From positions 124,001-188,000 of the forward strand of contig CAWCTB010000039.1 of the NCBI GenBank assembly GCA_963798275.1: a stretch of DNA of 64,000 bases, given 5' to 3'. A model generated the notes under the pieces. It worked only from the letters and a program-made list of their open reading frames with translations. It had not been told where the DNA came from and did no database searches. Position 1 is the first letter of the stretch. Each line of letters begins with the position of its first letter. Below are positions 7,667-16,497 of the stretch, one piece after another. The DNA is from CAWCTB01 sp963798275. GTDB lineage: Bacteria; Acidobacteriota; Terriglobia; Terriglobales; Acidobacteriaceae. A program made the translations under genes and the position numbers.

Positions 7667-8764
7667 ATGAGCACGACCAGCCGGCTTAGTTTTCTCGACC
7701 GATACCTGACTGCCTGGATATTCGGTGCGATGGTAGCCGGTGTCCTGGCGGGGTGGCTCGTCCCCGGCATTGTGCCTTTTCTGGACCGATTCAGCATCGG
7801 CACCACCTCGATACCGATCGCGGTGGGTTTGATCGTGATGATGTACCCGCCCTTCACCAAGGTCCGCTACGAGGAGTTGCCGGAAGTGTTTCGCAACAAG
7901 CGGGTGTTGGCGCTGTCACTGGTGCAGAACTGGCTGGTCGGGCCGGTGCTGATGTTCGTTCTCGCGATCGTTTTCCTGCGCGGCTATCCAGAATACATGG
8001 CCGGGCTGATCCTGATCGGGCTGGCCCGCTGCATTGCCATGGTGATCGTGTGGAACGAGCTGGCGCGGGGCGATACGGATTACGCTGCCGGACTGGTGGC
8101 GTTCAACTCCTTGTTCCAGGTCTTTCTGTATTCGGTGTACGCGTGGATCTTCATCACGGTGCTGCCGGCCAAACTCGGCCTGCACAGCACGGTGGTAAAC
8201 GTCTCCATTGCCGACATCGCAAAGAGCGTTTTCATCTATCTTGGGATTCCGTTTCTGGCAGGATTTCTAACGCGTGCGGCGCTGGTGAGAACGAAAGGGC
8301 GCGAGTGGTACGACCACAACTTCGTGCCCCGCATCAGCCCGCTCACGCTGATCGCGCTGCTGTTCACGATTGTCATCATGTTCTCGCTGAAGGGCGAGTA
8401 CATCGTGCGCCTGCCTCTGGACGTGCTGCGGATCGCGGTGCCGTTGTTGATTTACTTCGTGGCGATGTTCCTGGTGTCGTTCTACATGGGGCGGAAGCTG
8501 GGCGCGGACTACTCGAAGACCGCGACTCTGTCGTTTACCGCGGCCTCGAACAACTTCGAGCTGGCCATTGCGGTAGCGGTGTCGGTGTTCGGCATCAATT
8601 CCGGGGCCGCCTTCGCCGCGGTCATCGGACCGCTGGTGGAAGTTCCGGTCATGCTCGCACTGGTGAACCTGGCACTCTATTTCCAGCGCAAGTATTTTCT
8701 TGCTCGCAACGTCGGCTGGCATACCGGACCTGCAGGCCGTGAAGCCGGAACTGTAGAGGGGTAG
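7667..8764 (+). CDS. acr3: Arsenite efflux transporter, ACR3 family
   Basis: A 365-residue inner-membrane carrier with ten hydrophobic segments. The conserved TM4 Cys lies in LIGLARCIAMVIVWNELA, and the TM9 signature is TAASNNFELAIAVA. It exports As(III), the product of ArsC. ATG 7667 (MSTTSRLSFLDRYL) matches family starts; a nearer ATG at 7638 is out of frame. It is the last gene of the operon, followed by a short GC palindrome (CCGCCGGCTcAGCCGGCG, 8769-8786) that may act in termination but lacks a T-tract. Confidence 0.94.
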   Translation: MSTTSRLSFLDRYLTAWIFGAMVAGVLAGWLVPGIVPFLDRFSIGTTSIPIAVGLIVMMYPPFTKVRYEELPEVFRNKRVLALSLVQNWLVGPVLMFVLAIVFLRGYPEYMAGLILIGLARCIAMVIVWNELARGDTDYAAGLVAFNSLFQVFLYSVYAWIFITVLPAKLGLHSTVVNVSIADIAKSVFIYLGIPFLAGFLTRAALVRTKGREWYDHNFVPRISPLTLIALLFTIVIMFSLKGEYIVRLPLDVLRIAVPLLIYFVAMFLVSFYMGRKLGADYSKTATLSFTAASNNFELAIAVAVSVFGINSGAAFAAVIGPLVEVPVMLALVNLALYFQRKYFLARNVGWHTGPAGREAGTVEG

Positions 8765-8958
8765 GTGCCGCCGGCTCAGCCGGCGTGGAAGTAACAAGGA
8801 CGCTTTGACGCCGCACTCAGGAGGCTGTTACGAAACTCGTGCCGTCCACTAAAGCGGACTCAGGACTTCCCACTTTGGCTTCCCTGCATTGAATGACGTG
8901 CTGGGCTCAGAGCATTTTCAGAGAAAGTGTAGACCGAGTTCCCTCAGGGGCTATTGAT
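8765..8958. repeat. Dispersed repeat fragment, left of the insertion sequence
   Basis: It contains GAGGCTGTTACGAAACTCGTG, CCCACTTTGGC and GCTGGGCTCAGA, all recognisable pieces of the copy at 820-1016 (partly in the opposite sense). No ORF. The insertion sequence begins immediately to its right. Confidence 0.5.
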
Positions 8959-10056
8959 TCCTGCATAAATAATGTCCTATACTGCTCTGGTGGTGGGGAG
9001 GTGACCTATCCGACCGCAAGGCAGTCCGGAAGAGTTGCAGCGCAAACGTGAGCGCGCCGTCGATTTGCTCAAGCAGGGCCTGACGCAAGCTGAAATCGCC
9101 CGCATCCTCGAGGTTGACCCGCGCAGCGTCCGCCGTTGGAAGCGTGCCCAGCGCAGCGCTGGCAAAGCTGCTCTCCGAGCCGTTCCAGCCAGCGGACGAC
9201 CGCCGAAACTGACGCCGAAGCAGCGCCAACAACTGGAGAAGCAGTTGTTGCGAGGTGCGCAGGCGGCGGGATTCGGCACCGATTTGTGGACCTGTCCGCG
9301 GATCGCCGAGCACATCCAGCGCAGCTTCGGTGTGCGCTATCACGTGGATCACATTGGTCGACTGTTGCACGCCATGAACTGGAGCCCGCAGAAACCCGCA
9401 CGCAAAGCCGTCGAGCGGGACGAAGACGGAATTCGGCAGTGGATCAAGCAGGTTTGGCCCGCGGTTAAAAAAAAGCGCGTCGGCTGAAGGCGTGGCTGGT
9501 GTTTCTGGACGAAAGCGGCTTTCTGCTGGCCCCACTGGTGCGCCGCAGCTGGGCCCCTTGCGGCCAGACCCCCGTGCTGTATCAGCGTGGCCGCCACCAC
9601 AAGAAGGTCTCCGCCATGGCGGCCCTGTGTGTTTCTCCTCAGCGCGACCAAGTGCGGCTGTATTTCCGCTTGTATCCCGGGCAAGAGGTCGACGCCGGGC
9701 GGGCCATTGCCTTTCTGAAGGCCCTCGATCAGGAACTGCAGGCGCCTTGGCTTCTGCTGTGGGATCGGCTGAATGCGCATCGCGCCAAAAAGACCACGGC
9801 CCACCTGGAGACCGTGCCTCGCCTGCGCACTTTCTTCTTTCCCCCATACGCTCCTGAACTCAATCCGGTGGAATATCTTTGGGGCTATTGCAAGATGAAT
9901 CCCTTAGCCAATCGCACCGTCCATGAAGTCTCCGAACTGGCGGTCGTCACCCGCAGCTGCAGCCGCTCCCTGCAACGGAAGGAAGCACTGCTGCGTTCCT
10001 TCATCCGACATAGTCCTCTTTTTCTGCGCCTACAATAGGACATTACTTATGCAGGA
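8959..10056 (+). mobile_element. IS630-family insertion sequence, about 1.1 kb
   Basis: Terminal inverted repeats lie at 8959-8980 and 10035-10056. They are 22 bp with a single mismatch, beginning TCCTGCATAA and ending GTCCTAT. Between them lies one transposase split into two frames joined by an A-rich slippery site. The exact ends are uncertain. IS630 elements duplicate TA, and a TA sits 7 bp inside each outer edge (8966-8967 and 10048-10049), so the true element may be 8968-10047 inserted in a short palindrome. The flanks are intergenic repeats, so no gene is disrupted. Confidence 0.88.
9035..10038 (+). CDS. IS630-family transposase, made by -1 frameshift
   Basis: The first frame (to 9487) gives the N-terminal helix-turn-helix (LLKQGLTQAEIARILEV) and winged helix. 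The second (from about 9470 to 10038) gives the DDE core: Asp in FLDESGF, Asp in WDRLNAHRAK and Glu in YAPELNPVEYLW. At 9467-9474 the mRNA reads GTT AAA AAA AAG, an A_AAA_AAG heptamer. Slipping -1 there yields KKKARRLKAWLVFLDESGF, exactly continuous with the family. The ATC at 9008 would align better with family N-termini (RPxGSPEEL) than TTG 9035, so the start is uncertain. The stop lies within the right inverted repeat. Confidence 0.85.
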
Positions 10057-10279
10057 CAAAATAAAGCCCGACTCCGTTGATGCCACGTGCGGCACGGCTG
10101 AAGCCGTGCCCTTTCAAGGCGAGACGTGGACTACATTAACTGTGAAACGGCTATAGATATGCTGCCGCTACTCCACCCCACGAAGCGCGACAGCGGCGCT
10201 TCGCGGGGACCCCGGCCGCGGCGGGCGCGTTGTTTGTCCCACCGGGTCGGCTCGGCAGCGAGTTGCGTAACAGGCTCTG
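10057..10279. repeat. Dispersed repeat, right of the insertion sequence
   Basis: GGCACGGCTGAAGCCGTGCC at 10091-10110 with a CTTTCAA tail, then AGATATGCTGCCGCTAC (10155-10171), CCCACCGGGTCGGCTC and GTAACAGGCTC. The order and sequence follow copy 1 at 820-1016. With the fragment left of the element, this looks like one repeat region into which the IS moved. Confidence 0.6.
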
Positions 10280-10296
10280 AAGCGCGGCTCTACCCT

Positions 10297-11584
10297 CTAC
10301 TGAATGCGCAGCAGGAGCACCGGTTCCACCATGAAATCGAAGGCGTTGATGGTCGCGATGGCGCGCTGAATCGTCGGCTCCGAGACCGGTTCCACGGTGA
10401 TGGCGAATGACAGGCGCTCTTTGGGCATGTGGGGCTCCTGCTCCAGCGAGTCGATGTTGATATCTTCGTGCGCGATGACCTCGGCCACCCGGGCCACGAT
10501 TCCGCGCTGATCTTTGACGGTGAGCCGCAGATACCAACTGACGGGCCGGGGAGTCTGCGAGATCTCCAGTTCCTGGGCATCGATAAACCCGGAGACTTTC
10601 TTGGCCTGCAATTGCCCGGCCGCCAGGTCGCGTGCGATTTCGATGAGATCGGAAACGACGGCCGCGCCGGTGGCGTCGCCGCCCGCGCCGCGTCCGTAGA
10701 ACATCTGGGTGCCGATGTTGTCGCCCACCAGGAACACGGCGTTGTTCACGCCTTCGACCTTGGCCAGCATCGAGCGGCGACTGACCAGCCACGGACGTAC
10801 CGAGACCTCAAGGCCCGAGTCGGTCTGCTCGGCGGAACCCACCAGGCGGATGGTGCTGTCGAGGCCGTGCGCCGAATGGATGTCGACGGCGCGAATCTGG
10901 CGGATGCCGTAGGTGGGAATGCTGGAGACGGGCAGCCTTCCGCCGAATGCCATGCGTGCGAGGATGCTAAGTTTGTCGCGCGCATCGAGACCGTCGATGT
11001 CGAAGGTAGGATCGGCCTCAGCGTAGCCCGCTTTCTGCGCCTCCTCGAGTGCCTCGCCGAATTCAATGCCGCGGGCTCTCCATCTGGGTGAGGATGTAGT
11101 TGGCAGTACCATTCAAGATGCCATGCACGGCGCGCAACCGGTCGCCGGCGGTGGACTCGTGAATCACCCGCAGGATGGGAATGCCGCCGGCGACGCTGGC
11201 CTCAAAGCCGATGGGCAGGTTGCGGGATGCCGCCAGGGCGAACAATTCGTCGCCATGTTCGGCCAATAGATTCTTGTTGGCGGTCACCACCGGCTTGCCT
11301 TGCTCGAGGGCGGCGCGCACCAGTTGCAGCGACTGGTCGGTGCCTCCCATCGTCTCGACGATCACGTCGAGGTCATCGGCGCGAACCAGCTTCTTCCAGT
11401 CGGACACCGAACGTGCGCCGGACGGAATCTCGCCGGGCTGCAGGCTGGATCGCCGGCAAACCGCCACGACCGCCAGCCGGACACCACTGCGCTGCTCGAT
11501 CAGATCAGCGTGTTTGGAGATGATGTCGGCCGTTGCCCGGCCCACCGTACCAAAGCCAATAATGCCGACCCGCACTGGATTCAT
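10297..11584 (-). CDS. hom: Homoserine dehydrogenase (frame break near 11085)
   Basis: Reduces aspartate semialdehyde to homoserine, the branch point to Met and Thr. ATG 11584 begins MNPVRVGIIGFGTVGRA, the Rossmann loop. Next come the TANKNLLAEHG region and FEASVAGGIPI. After ILTQMES the frame shifts by one base and resumes GIEFGEALEEAQKAGYAEADP, the family's substrate-binding stretch, so the two halves clearly belong to one protein of about 429 residues. Residues after about 345 form an ACT domain (DQRGIVARVAEVIAHEDINI), implying feedback control by threonine. The break at a GC-rich run looks like a base-call error. It is a monocatalytic enzyme; lysC is separate at 17-18.5 kb. Confidence 0.88.
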
Positions 11585-11754
11585 AAGGTTTCTTGGAAGA
11601 AAGACTTGAAACTGTAGTACAGCATTTCCGCGACAAAACCGGCAAGCTTTTGTTCTCGATCGTTCCTGCGCAGAGAGTGGGCCACCGCTACTCAATGGCG
11701 CGACCCTTGCTCTGCTAGACTTCATTTCACCCACGGTGGGGAGGAAATTGGTTC

Positions 11755-12906
11755 ATGCGATCGTCGTTCGAAAACGTTTTATTCAGGCGCTCTTGGCTGG
11801 TTATTCTTTTTTCTTTGCTCGGGCTTCCGGCCATTCTTGCCCAGGGACCTCCGCCCAGCATGGCGGGGAAAACCGCGGGCGAATATTACAAGAACATCAA
11901 GGTGCTGAAGGACATTCCTGCCGACCAGCTCATCCCTTCGATGCAATTCATCAGTTCGTCACTGGGCGTGGAATGCGATTTTTGTCACGTGGAACGCGAG
12001 TTCGATAAGGACGACAAGAAGCCAAAGGACATCGCCCGCAAGATGATGCAGATGCAGTTCGCCATCGACAAGAACAACTTCGAGGGCGAACGCCAGGTCA
12101 CCTGCAACACTTGTCATCGCGGATCGACGCATCCCCAGGCTATTCCTGCCGTGGCCGAAGTCGGGGCACCGCCCGCGGCCATGGAAGCGCACGAGAAGGA
12201 GGCGGAACACCAACCGGAAACGAATCCCGCCAAATGGCCTTCCGGGGCGCCGGTGGTAGCCAAGTACATTGAAGCGGTAGGAGGCAAGACCGCGCTCGAT
12301 AAAATCATCGCGCGGGTCGAGAAGGGTTCGGCCCTGATGCCCGGCGGACGAGGCGTGCCCATCGACATCTACAGCAAGCCGCCTGACCTGCGGGTCTCGG
12401 TCATGCACATGCAGGGTGGCGACAGCGTGACCGCATTCAATGGCAACGCGGGTTGGCTGGAATTTCCCAACCGTCCGCCGCGGGAGATGTCAGCCGGCGA
12501 CCAGCAAGCCGCCAGGCTCGACGCTGCGGCATTTTACCCCGCACAGTTGCAGCAGATGTTTACCGACTTCAAGCTGCAGCCGGAGCCGGAGAAGGTGGGC
12601 GATCAGCAGACGAATGTCGTCGTTGCCACCGCCGCTGGACAGCCGCCAGTGAAACTGTACTTCGACAAAACCACGGGATTACTGGTGCGGATGGTGCACT
12701 ACAGCGATTCGGCTCTCGGTTTGAATCCGGTGCAGGTGGACTTCGCCGACTATCGCGAGGCCAGCGGAGTCAAGACCCCATATCGCTGGACTATCGCGCG
12801 TCCGAGCGGAGCTTTCACCATCCAGGTGAGCGAGGTGCAATCCAATGTGCCCATCGACGAGAAGCTCTTCACCAAGCCTGCCGCTCCGCCACCGCCGATG
12901 CATTGA
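11755..12906 (+). CDS. Reaction-centre-cytochrome-like di-heme c-type cytochrome
   Basis: A 383-residue exported protein. After a signal peptide (1-30) comes a domain resembling the photosynthetic reaction-centre cytochrome c subunit. It has two CXXCH heme sites, CDFCH at 74-78 and CNTCH at 117-121, and Met-rich helices (KMMQMQF) that may give axial ligands. The C-terminal 200 residues look like a lipoprotein-carrier-type beta fold (VEKGSALMPGGRGVPIDIYS...). Such proteins are common in Acidobacteriota that are not phototrophs, so a respiratory or periplasmic redox role is more likely. GGGAGG precedes the ATG. It is convergent with a seven-heme cytochrome. Confidence 0.85.
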   Translation: MRSSFENVLFRRSWLVILFSLLGLPAILAQGPPPSMAGKTAGEYYKNIKVLKDIPADQLIPSMQFISSSLGVECDFCHVEREFDKDDKKPKDIARKMMQMQFAIDKNNFEGERQVTCNTCHRGSTHPQAIPAVAEVGAPPAAMEAHEKEAEHQPETNPAKWPSGAPVVAKYIEAVGGKTALDKIIARVEKGSALMPGGRGVPIDIYSKPPDLRVSVMHMQGGDSVTAFNGNAGWLEFPNRPPREMSAGDQQAARLDAAAFYPAQLQQMFTDFKLQPEPEKVGDQQTNVVVATAAGQPPVKLYFDKTTGLLVRMVHYSDSALGLNPVQVDFADYREASGVKTPYRWTIARPSGAFTIQVSEVQSNVPIDEKLFTKPAAPPPPMH

Positions 12907-12913
12907 TGAAATT

Positions 12914-12954
12914 GCGAGGCGCGGCTTCAGTTCGGGTACGCCTCGCCTTTTTTT
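12914..12954 (+). terminator. Rho-independent terminator between convergent cytochrome genes
   Basis: The stem GCGAGGCG (12914-12921) pairs with CGCCTCGC (12939-12946) and is followed by CTTTTTTT. The right half lies inside the last codons of the convergent seven-heme gene (KKGEAYPN-stop), so coding and termination signals overlap. Confidence 0.75.
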
Positions 12955-14111
12955 ACGATGCGGATGTAATGGTCGGTGAACGATGAGTGCGCTCCGGGCA
13001 GCTCATAACGGGGCATGTGACAGGTGACGCAGTTGTTCTGGCTTACCATGCAGCCGTTTCCAGGATGATCGGAATTCGCCTGCGCTCCCATGGGGACATG
13101 GCATCGCAGGCAGGCAGCATCGTAGGCGGAAGCTTGGTGAACCAGCGGCTTGTGAGGATCGTGGCACGCGGTGCAGGTAAGGCGAGCATCGCCGCTCTCC
13201 CAGCAACGGCTTTTTTGCATGCGGTAGGGCTGGAAGCGCGCATTCATCACGCCGATATCGACCCACCCCTCTTCGATCACGTCGCCGGTGGTGCGGTGAC
13301 AGGCTCCGCAAAAGTCCACCGCGTTCCTGCGGTCGAGCTTGCCGGAATTAAGGATCGCGCCGCCGGCTTCCGCCATGCCGGCGCGCTCGGCGGCGACATG
13401 ATTGGCGGCCGGGCCGTGACAAGCCTCGCAGGTCACGCCGTTGGAGAGTCCGGCCGGATCGAACTTGCCCGCATCAAACGATTCCGTGGTGTGGCATCCA
13501 AAGCAGAGAGCGGTTTCCGCCGCATACATGCGCCGCCCGGCTGCGGCTTCCAGGTTTTCGGGGATGTCGCGCGCGTGTCCCGTCGTAATGTCGAGGCCCT
13601 CGATGCCTGAGTAAAAACTGAGGTGGCTTTCGTAGAACTTGTCTCCGTCCTGGTAGACGTAGGTCTGCCCGAGATGCCCGACGCCGAATGCCCATTCCAG
13701 ATCGTGCGAGATCGTCTGCTTGCCGTCGCTGACCGTGTACGCGGCTTTGTCAGCGGTTGTCAGCAGCGAGTACTTGTAGGGGCCCAATTGAAATCCGAGG
13801 TCAGGATGTTGGCGAAGAGGAGCGGCGCTGGCCGCCGGTTCGGAGGCGCGGGACATTGCCATGTCCTGGTAGGACTCCACGATGGAACGGTGGCACTTGG
13901 TACAAGCGGAAGTGCCGGCGTAATCGCTGCGCGGCGCGTCGGTCTTGGTGGGCCACCAGCCCGGCTGACGCAGGCGATCGGCGGTAGGAATCGAGGTGGC
14001 AATCGCGTCAGATGGGCTCTTCTGGTCAGAGGTGGCGGCCGCCGGCAGGAAGACCAGGCACAGGGCGGCCAGGAGCAACACGGAATAACCTGAATGCTGG
14101 TGGGGGCTCAT
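12927..14111 (-). CDS. Exported multiheme cytochrome c, seven heme sites
   Basis: 394 residues with an N-terminal signal peptide (GYSVLLLAALCLVFLPAAA) and seven CXXCH motifs: CTKCH, CFGCH, CEACH, CGACH, CTACH, CLRCH and CVTCH. Their order and the final NNCVTCHMPR resemble periplasmic multiheme proteins of the cytochrome c-554/NrfB-like groups, with NHV and HDP motifs supplying possible distal His ligands. ATG 14111 is preferred over an upstream TTG at 14129. It is probably an electron carrier; the partner and substrate are unknown. It is convergent with, and likely co-functional with, the di-heme cytochrome. Confidence 0.85.
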   Translation of the reverse strand: MSPHQHSGYSVLLLAALCLVFLPAAATSDQKSPSDAIATSIPTADRLRQPGWWPTKTDAPRSDYAGTSACTKCHRSIVESYQDMAMSRASEPAASAAPLRQHPDLGFQLGPYKYSLLTTADKAAYTVSDGKQTISHDLEWAFGVGHLGQTYVYQDGDKFYESHLSFYSGIEGLDITTGHARDIPENLEAAAGRRMYAAETALCFGCHTTESFDAGKFDPAGLSNGVTCEACHGPAANHVAAERAGMAEAGGAILNSGKLDRRNAVDFCGACHRTTGDVIEEGWVDIGVMNARFQPYRMQKSRCWESGDARLTCTACHDPHKPLVHQASAYDAACLRCHVPMGAQANSDHPGNGCMVSQNNCVTCHMPRYELPGAHSSFTDHYIRIVKKGEAYPN

Positions 14112-14189
14112 CCTCGACAACTTGGCCAAATCGTATCACGGGTGCCGCGGCGAACCGGATCGAATCTCGATCCGCATAGTTGGGCGGCT

Positions 14190-14921
14190 TCAGTGCAGGT
14201 GCACCAGGCGATCGAGCAGAAACAGCGCGGCCACGCCGACAAACACCAGCAGCGCCATCTTTATGCCTGGTTCGCGATTCACCTCGGGGATCAGGTCGGA
14301 GGCCGCGACGTAGATGGTGACGCCGGCCGCTACCGGCAGCCCATACGCCACCGCGTGCTTGCCAATCGCCATGGTCAGCACTCCCGCCAGCGTCGCCATA
14401 CCCAGCATCACCGAGGCGAACCAGGACTTGCCGCGGCTCAATCCGCTGGCCAGCATGACGGAGGTAACAGTGAAGCCCTCGGGGATCTTATGGAGGAAGA
14501 CAGCGATGAAAATGACCCAGCCCAGCCACGGCGAAATAAGGAAGCCGCTGGTGATGGCGATGCCGTCGAAGAAGGTGTGGATCAGCAGTCCCAGCAGCAC
14601 CGACGCGCGCTTGTGCGAGTGGACGAATTCGTCGGCATGGGTCTCTTCGCCGTAGTGAAAGTGCGGCGTGATGGTGTGCTCGAACAGGTGCACGATGAGG
14701 TAGCCCACCAGCACCAGCAGCGCGCCATTGCGGCCGGCGAGCGCGATGCTTTCCGGCACCATCTCGACGAAGGCGGTGGCCAGCATGAAGCCCGCGCCGA
14801 GGGCGATGAAGTAGCGCAGGTAGCTGCGCTCCCACTCCTTGTGCACGATGACCGAGCCGCCGAATACGTTTGCCGCGGCAGCGGTCAGACCAAGCACGAT
14901 GCTGGAGACGATGGGGGTCAT
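14190..14921 (-). CDS. ZIP-family divalent metal transporter
   Basis: 243 residues with eight hydrophobic segments. TM4 and TM5 carry the metal-binding motifs LIHTFFDGIAITSGF and FLHKIPEGFT (conserved His, Asp and Glu). A His-rich loop (HFHYGEETHADEFVHSHK) lies between TM3 and TM4. This is the ZupT/ZIP architecture for uptake of zinc or other divalent ions. The start ATG is 14921. It sits 78 bases upstream of, and on the same strand as, the seven-heme cytochrome, so co-transcription is possible. Confidence 0.88.
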   Translation of the reverse strand: MTPIVSSIVLGLTAAAANVFGGSVIVHKEWERSYLRYFIALGAGFMLATAFVEMVPESIALAGRNGALLVLVGYLIVHLFEHTITPHFHYGEETHADEFVHSHKRASVLLGLLIHTFFDGIAITSGFLISPWLGWVIFIAVFLHKIPEGFTVTSVMLASGLSRGKSWFASVMLGMATLAGVLTMAIGKHAVAYGLPVAAGVTIYVAASDLIPEVNREPGIKMALLVFVGVAALFLLDRLVHLH

Positions 14922-14955
14922 GGAGTGGCCAGTGGATAGTGGATGGTGGATAGAA

Positions 14956-15191
14956 GTTTCGAGTTTCCAGTTTCCCGTTTCGAGTTGGGAAGCACGGAGA
15001 GTTTCGAGTTTCCAGTTTCCCGTTTCGAGTTGGGCAACAATCTCATATTTTTGCGGCCACCGTGGCTCGTTCGGTGTTGGTAAAACCGCGCTTTATCCGA
15101 GGTGCGAACGTATCACAAGCGGCCCCGTCCAACAATCGGCAAGGCACGCTCTTGCGCCTTTACTCGAAACTGGAAACCGGAAACTCGAAAC
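14956..15191. repeat. 34-bp direct repeat with an inverted partner
   Basis: Two identical 34-bp units at 14956-14989 and 15001-15034 (period 45) are built from GTTTCGAGTTTCCAGTTTCC. A diverged inverted version lies at 15163-15191 (CTCGAAACTGGAAACCGGAAA). They fill the spacer between the ZIP transporter and ychF. No ORF is credible here. Confidence 0.7.
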
Positions 15192-15201
15192 TTCCTTCCC
15201 G

Positions 15202-16284
15202 CTATCCACTGTGTCTTATGTGCATCACGTCGCCATCTTTCACGACGTAGTCCTTGCCTTCCAGCCGCAGCGTGCCGCGGGCGCGCGCCTCGGCTTCGGA
15301 GCCCGCTTCCAGCAATTGGTCCCAGTGAATGGTCTCGGCGCGGATGAAATGTTTGGATAGGTCGGTGTGAATTGCGCCGGCGGCTTCCACCGCCTTGGAG
15401 CCGCGCTCGACCGTCCAGGCGCGACATTCATCTTCGCCGACGGTGAAGAACGAGATCAGCCCCAGCAGCTCGTAGGTCTTGCGGATCAGGCGCACCAGTC
15501 CGCTCTCGGTCAGGCCGTAGCTGGAAAGGAACTCGGCTGCATCCTCATCGCTCATCTCGGCCAGCTCGGCCTCGACCTTTGCACAAACGGCCAGCGCGCC
15601 GGTGTTGGGACGCGATGCGACTTCGGTCAGCCCGTACTTCGTCACCGCTTCTTCCAGGTCCTTGCCGAGCGTCGTGCTCTCGCCGATGTTGAGTACGTAC
15701 AGGATGGGCTTTTCGCTGAGGAACATGAAGCCGCGCACGCGCTTCTTGTCCTCGGGCGTCATCTCCATCTCGCGTAGAGGGCGCTCAGTTTCGAGATGCG
15801 TCTTGGCGCGGGTCAGCAGGTCATGCTCTCTTTCCAGTTCAGCGGTGCGCATCTTCTTCAAATCTTTCTCGACGCGCTCCTGCCGCTTCTCGACTTGTCC
15901 CAGGTCGTTGACGATCAGGTCGAAGTCGATGTTCTTGATGTCGCGCAGGGGATCGAGGGGGCCGACATGCGGGATCGAGGGATCTTCGAAGGCGCGGACC
16001 ACATGCGCCAGGGCATCGACATTGCGCAGGTTGGCGACAAACGCCGTCTCCTTCAGCGCCTCCTGGCTCAGCGCAGCGACGTCGGCGAATTCCACGCTGG
16101 CGTGAATGAGCTTCTTGGGGTTGTACAGGGCCGACAGCCGGTCAAGCCGATCGTCGGGTACCTTGGTCACGCCCAGGTGCGCTTCGTTGCGGTTGCCATG
16201 CGAACGCTGCGCAACCTGCTTGGTCAGCATTACGAACAGAGATGTTTTGCCTACCTGCGGCAGGCCTATGATTCCAGCTTTCAT
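15202..16284 (-). CDS. ychF: Redox- and ribosome-associated P-loop ATPase YchF
   Basis: A 360-residue Obg-family member that prefers ATP. The P-loop is GLPQVGKTS at 7-15. The G4 element is YVLNIGES, with NxxE replacing NKxD, the hallmark of YchF's ATP preference. A coiled-coil insertion (ERVEKDLKKMRTAELEREHDLL) follows at 130-160, and a C-terminal TGS domain after about 280 (ISFFTVGEDECRAWTV). It acts on ribosomes and in stress responses. Length and motifs are intact, with no frame break. Confidence 0.95.
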   Translation of the reverse strand: MKAGIIGLPQVGKTSLFVMLTKQVAQRSHGNRNEAHLGVTKVPDDRLDRLSALYNPKKLIHASVEFADVAALSQEALKETAFVANLRNVDALAHVVRAFEDPSIPHVGPLDPLRDIKNIDFDLIVNDLGQVEKRQERVEKDLKKMRTAELEREHDLLTRAKTHLETERPLREMEMTPEDKKRVRGFMFLSEKPILYVLNIGESTTLGKDLEEAVTKYGLTEVASRPNTGALAVCAKVEAELAEMSDEDAAEFLSSYGLTESGLVRLIRKTYELLGLISFFTVGEDECRAWTVERGSKAVEAAGAIHTDLSKHFIRAETIHWDQLLEAGSEAEARARGTLRLEGKDYVVKDGDVMHIRHSG

Positions 16285-16294
16285 GATGAGTAGA

Positions 16295-16497
16295 CGAGCC
16301 GTCAGCTGTCAGCTATCAGCCGTCAGCCAAAAGCCGGTTCCGTCGCTCCTAATAAATGTCAATTTTGAAATATGTCGTCGCACGCAGTTCCAGCTCGATG
16401 CGAGTAACAACAAGTTGCCGGGCATCCGCTGTCAGGTGCTGCTCGATTCTTTGACAGCAAGTTTTAGCTGACGGCTGACAGCTGATACCTGACAGCT
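16295..16497. repeat. Spacer bounded by imperfect inverted repeats
   Basis: 16300-16327 (GTCAGCTGTCAGC...) and 16466-16497 (AGCTGACGGCTGACAGCTGA...) are imperfect inverted copies flanking about 140 bases with no ORF. The layout is that of a small miniature transposable or REP-like element; no transposase is present. Confidence 0.5.

Noticed and set aside
8951..9847. Antisense 298-codon ORF across the insertion sequence
   Set aside because: Shadow of the transposase frames; no domain and it crosses the inverted-repeat end.
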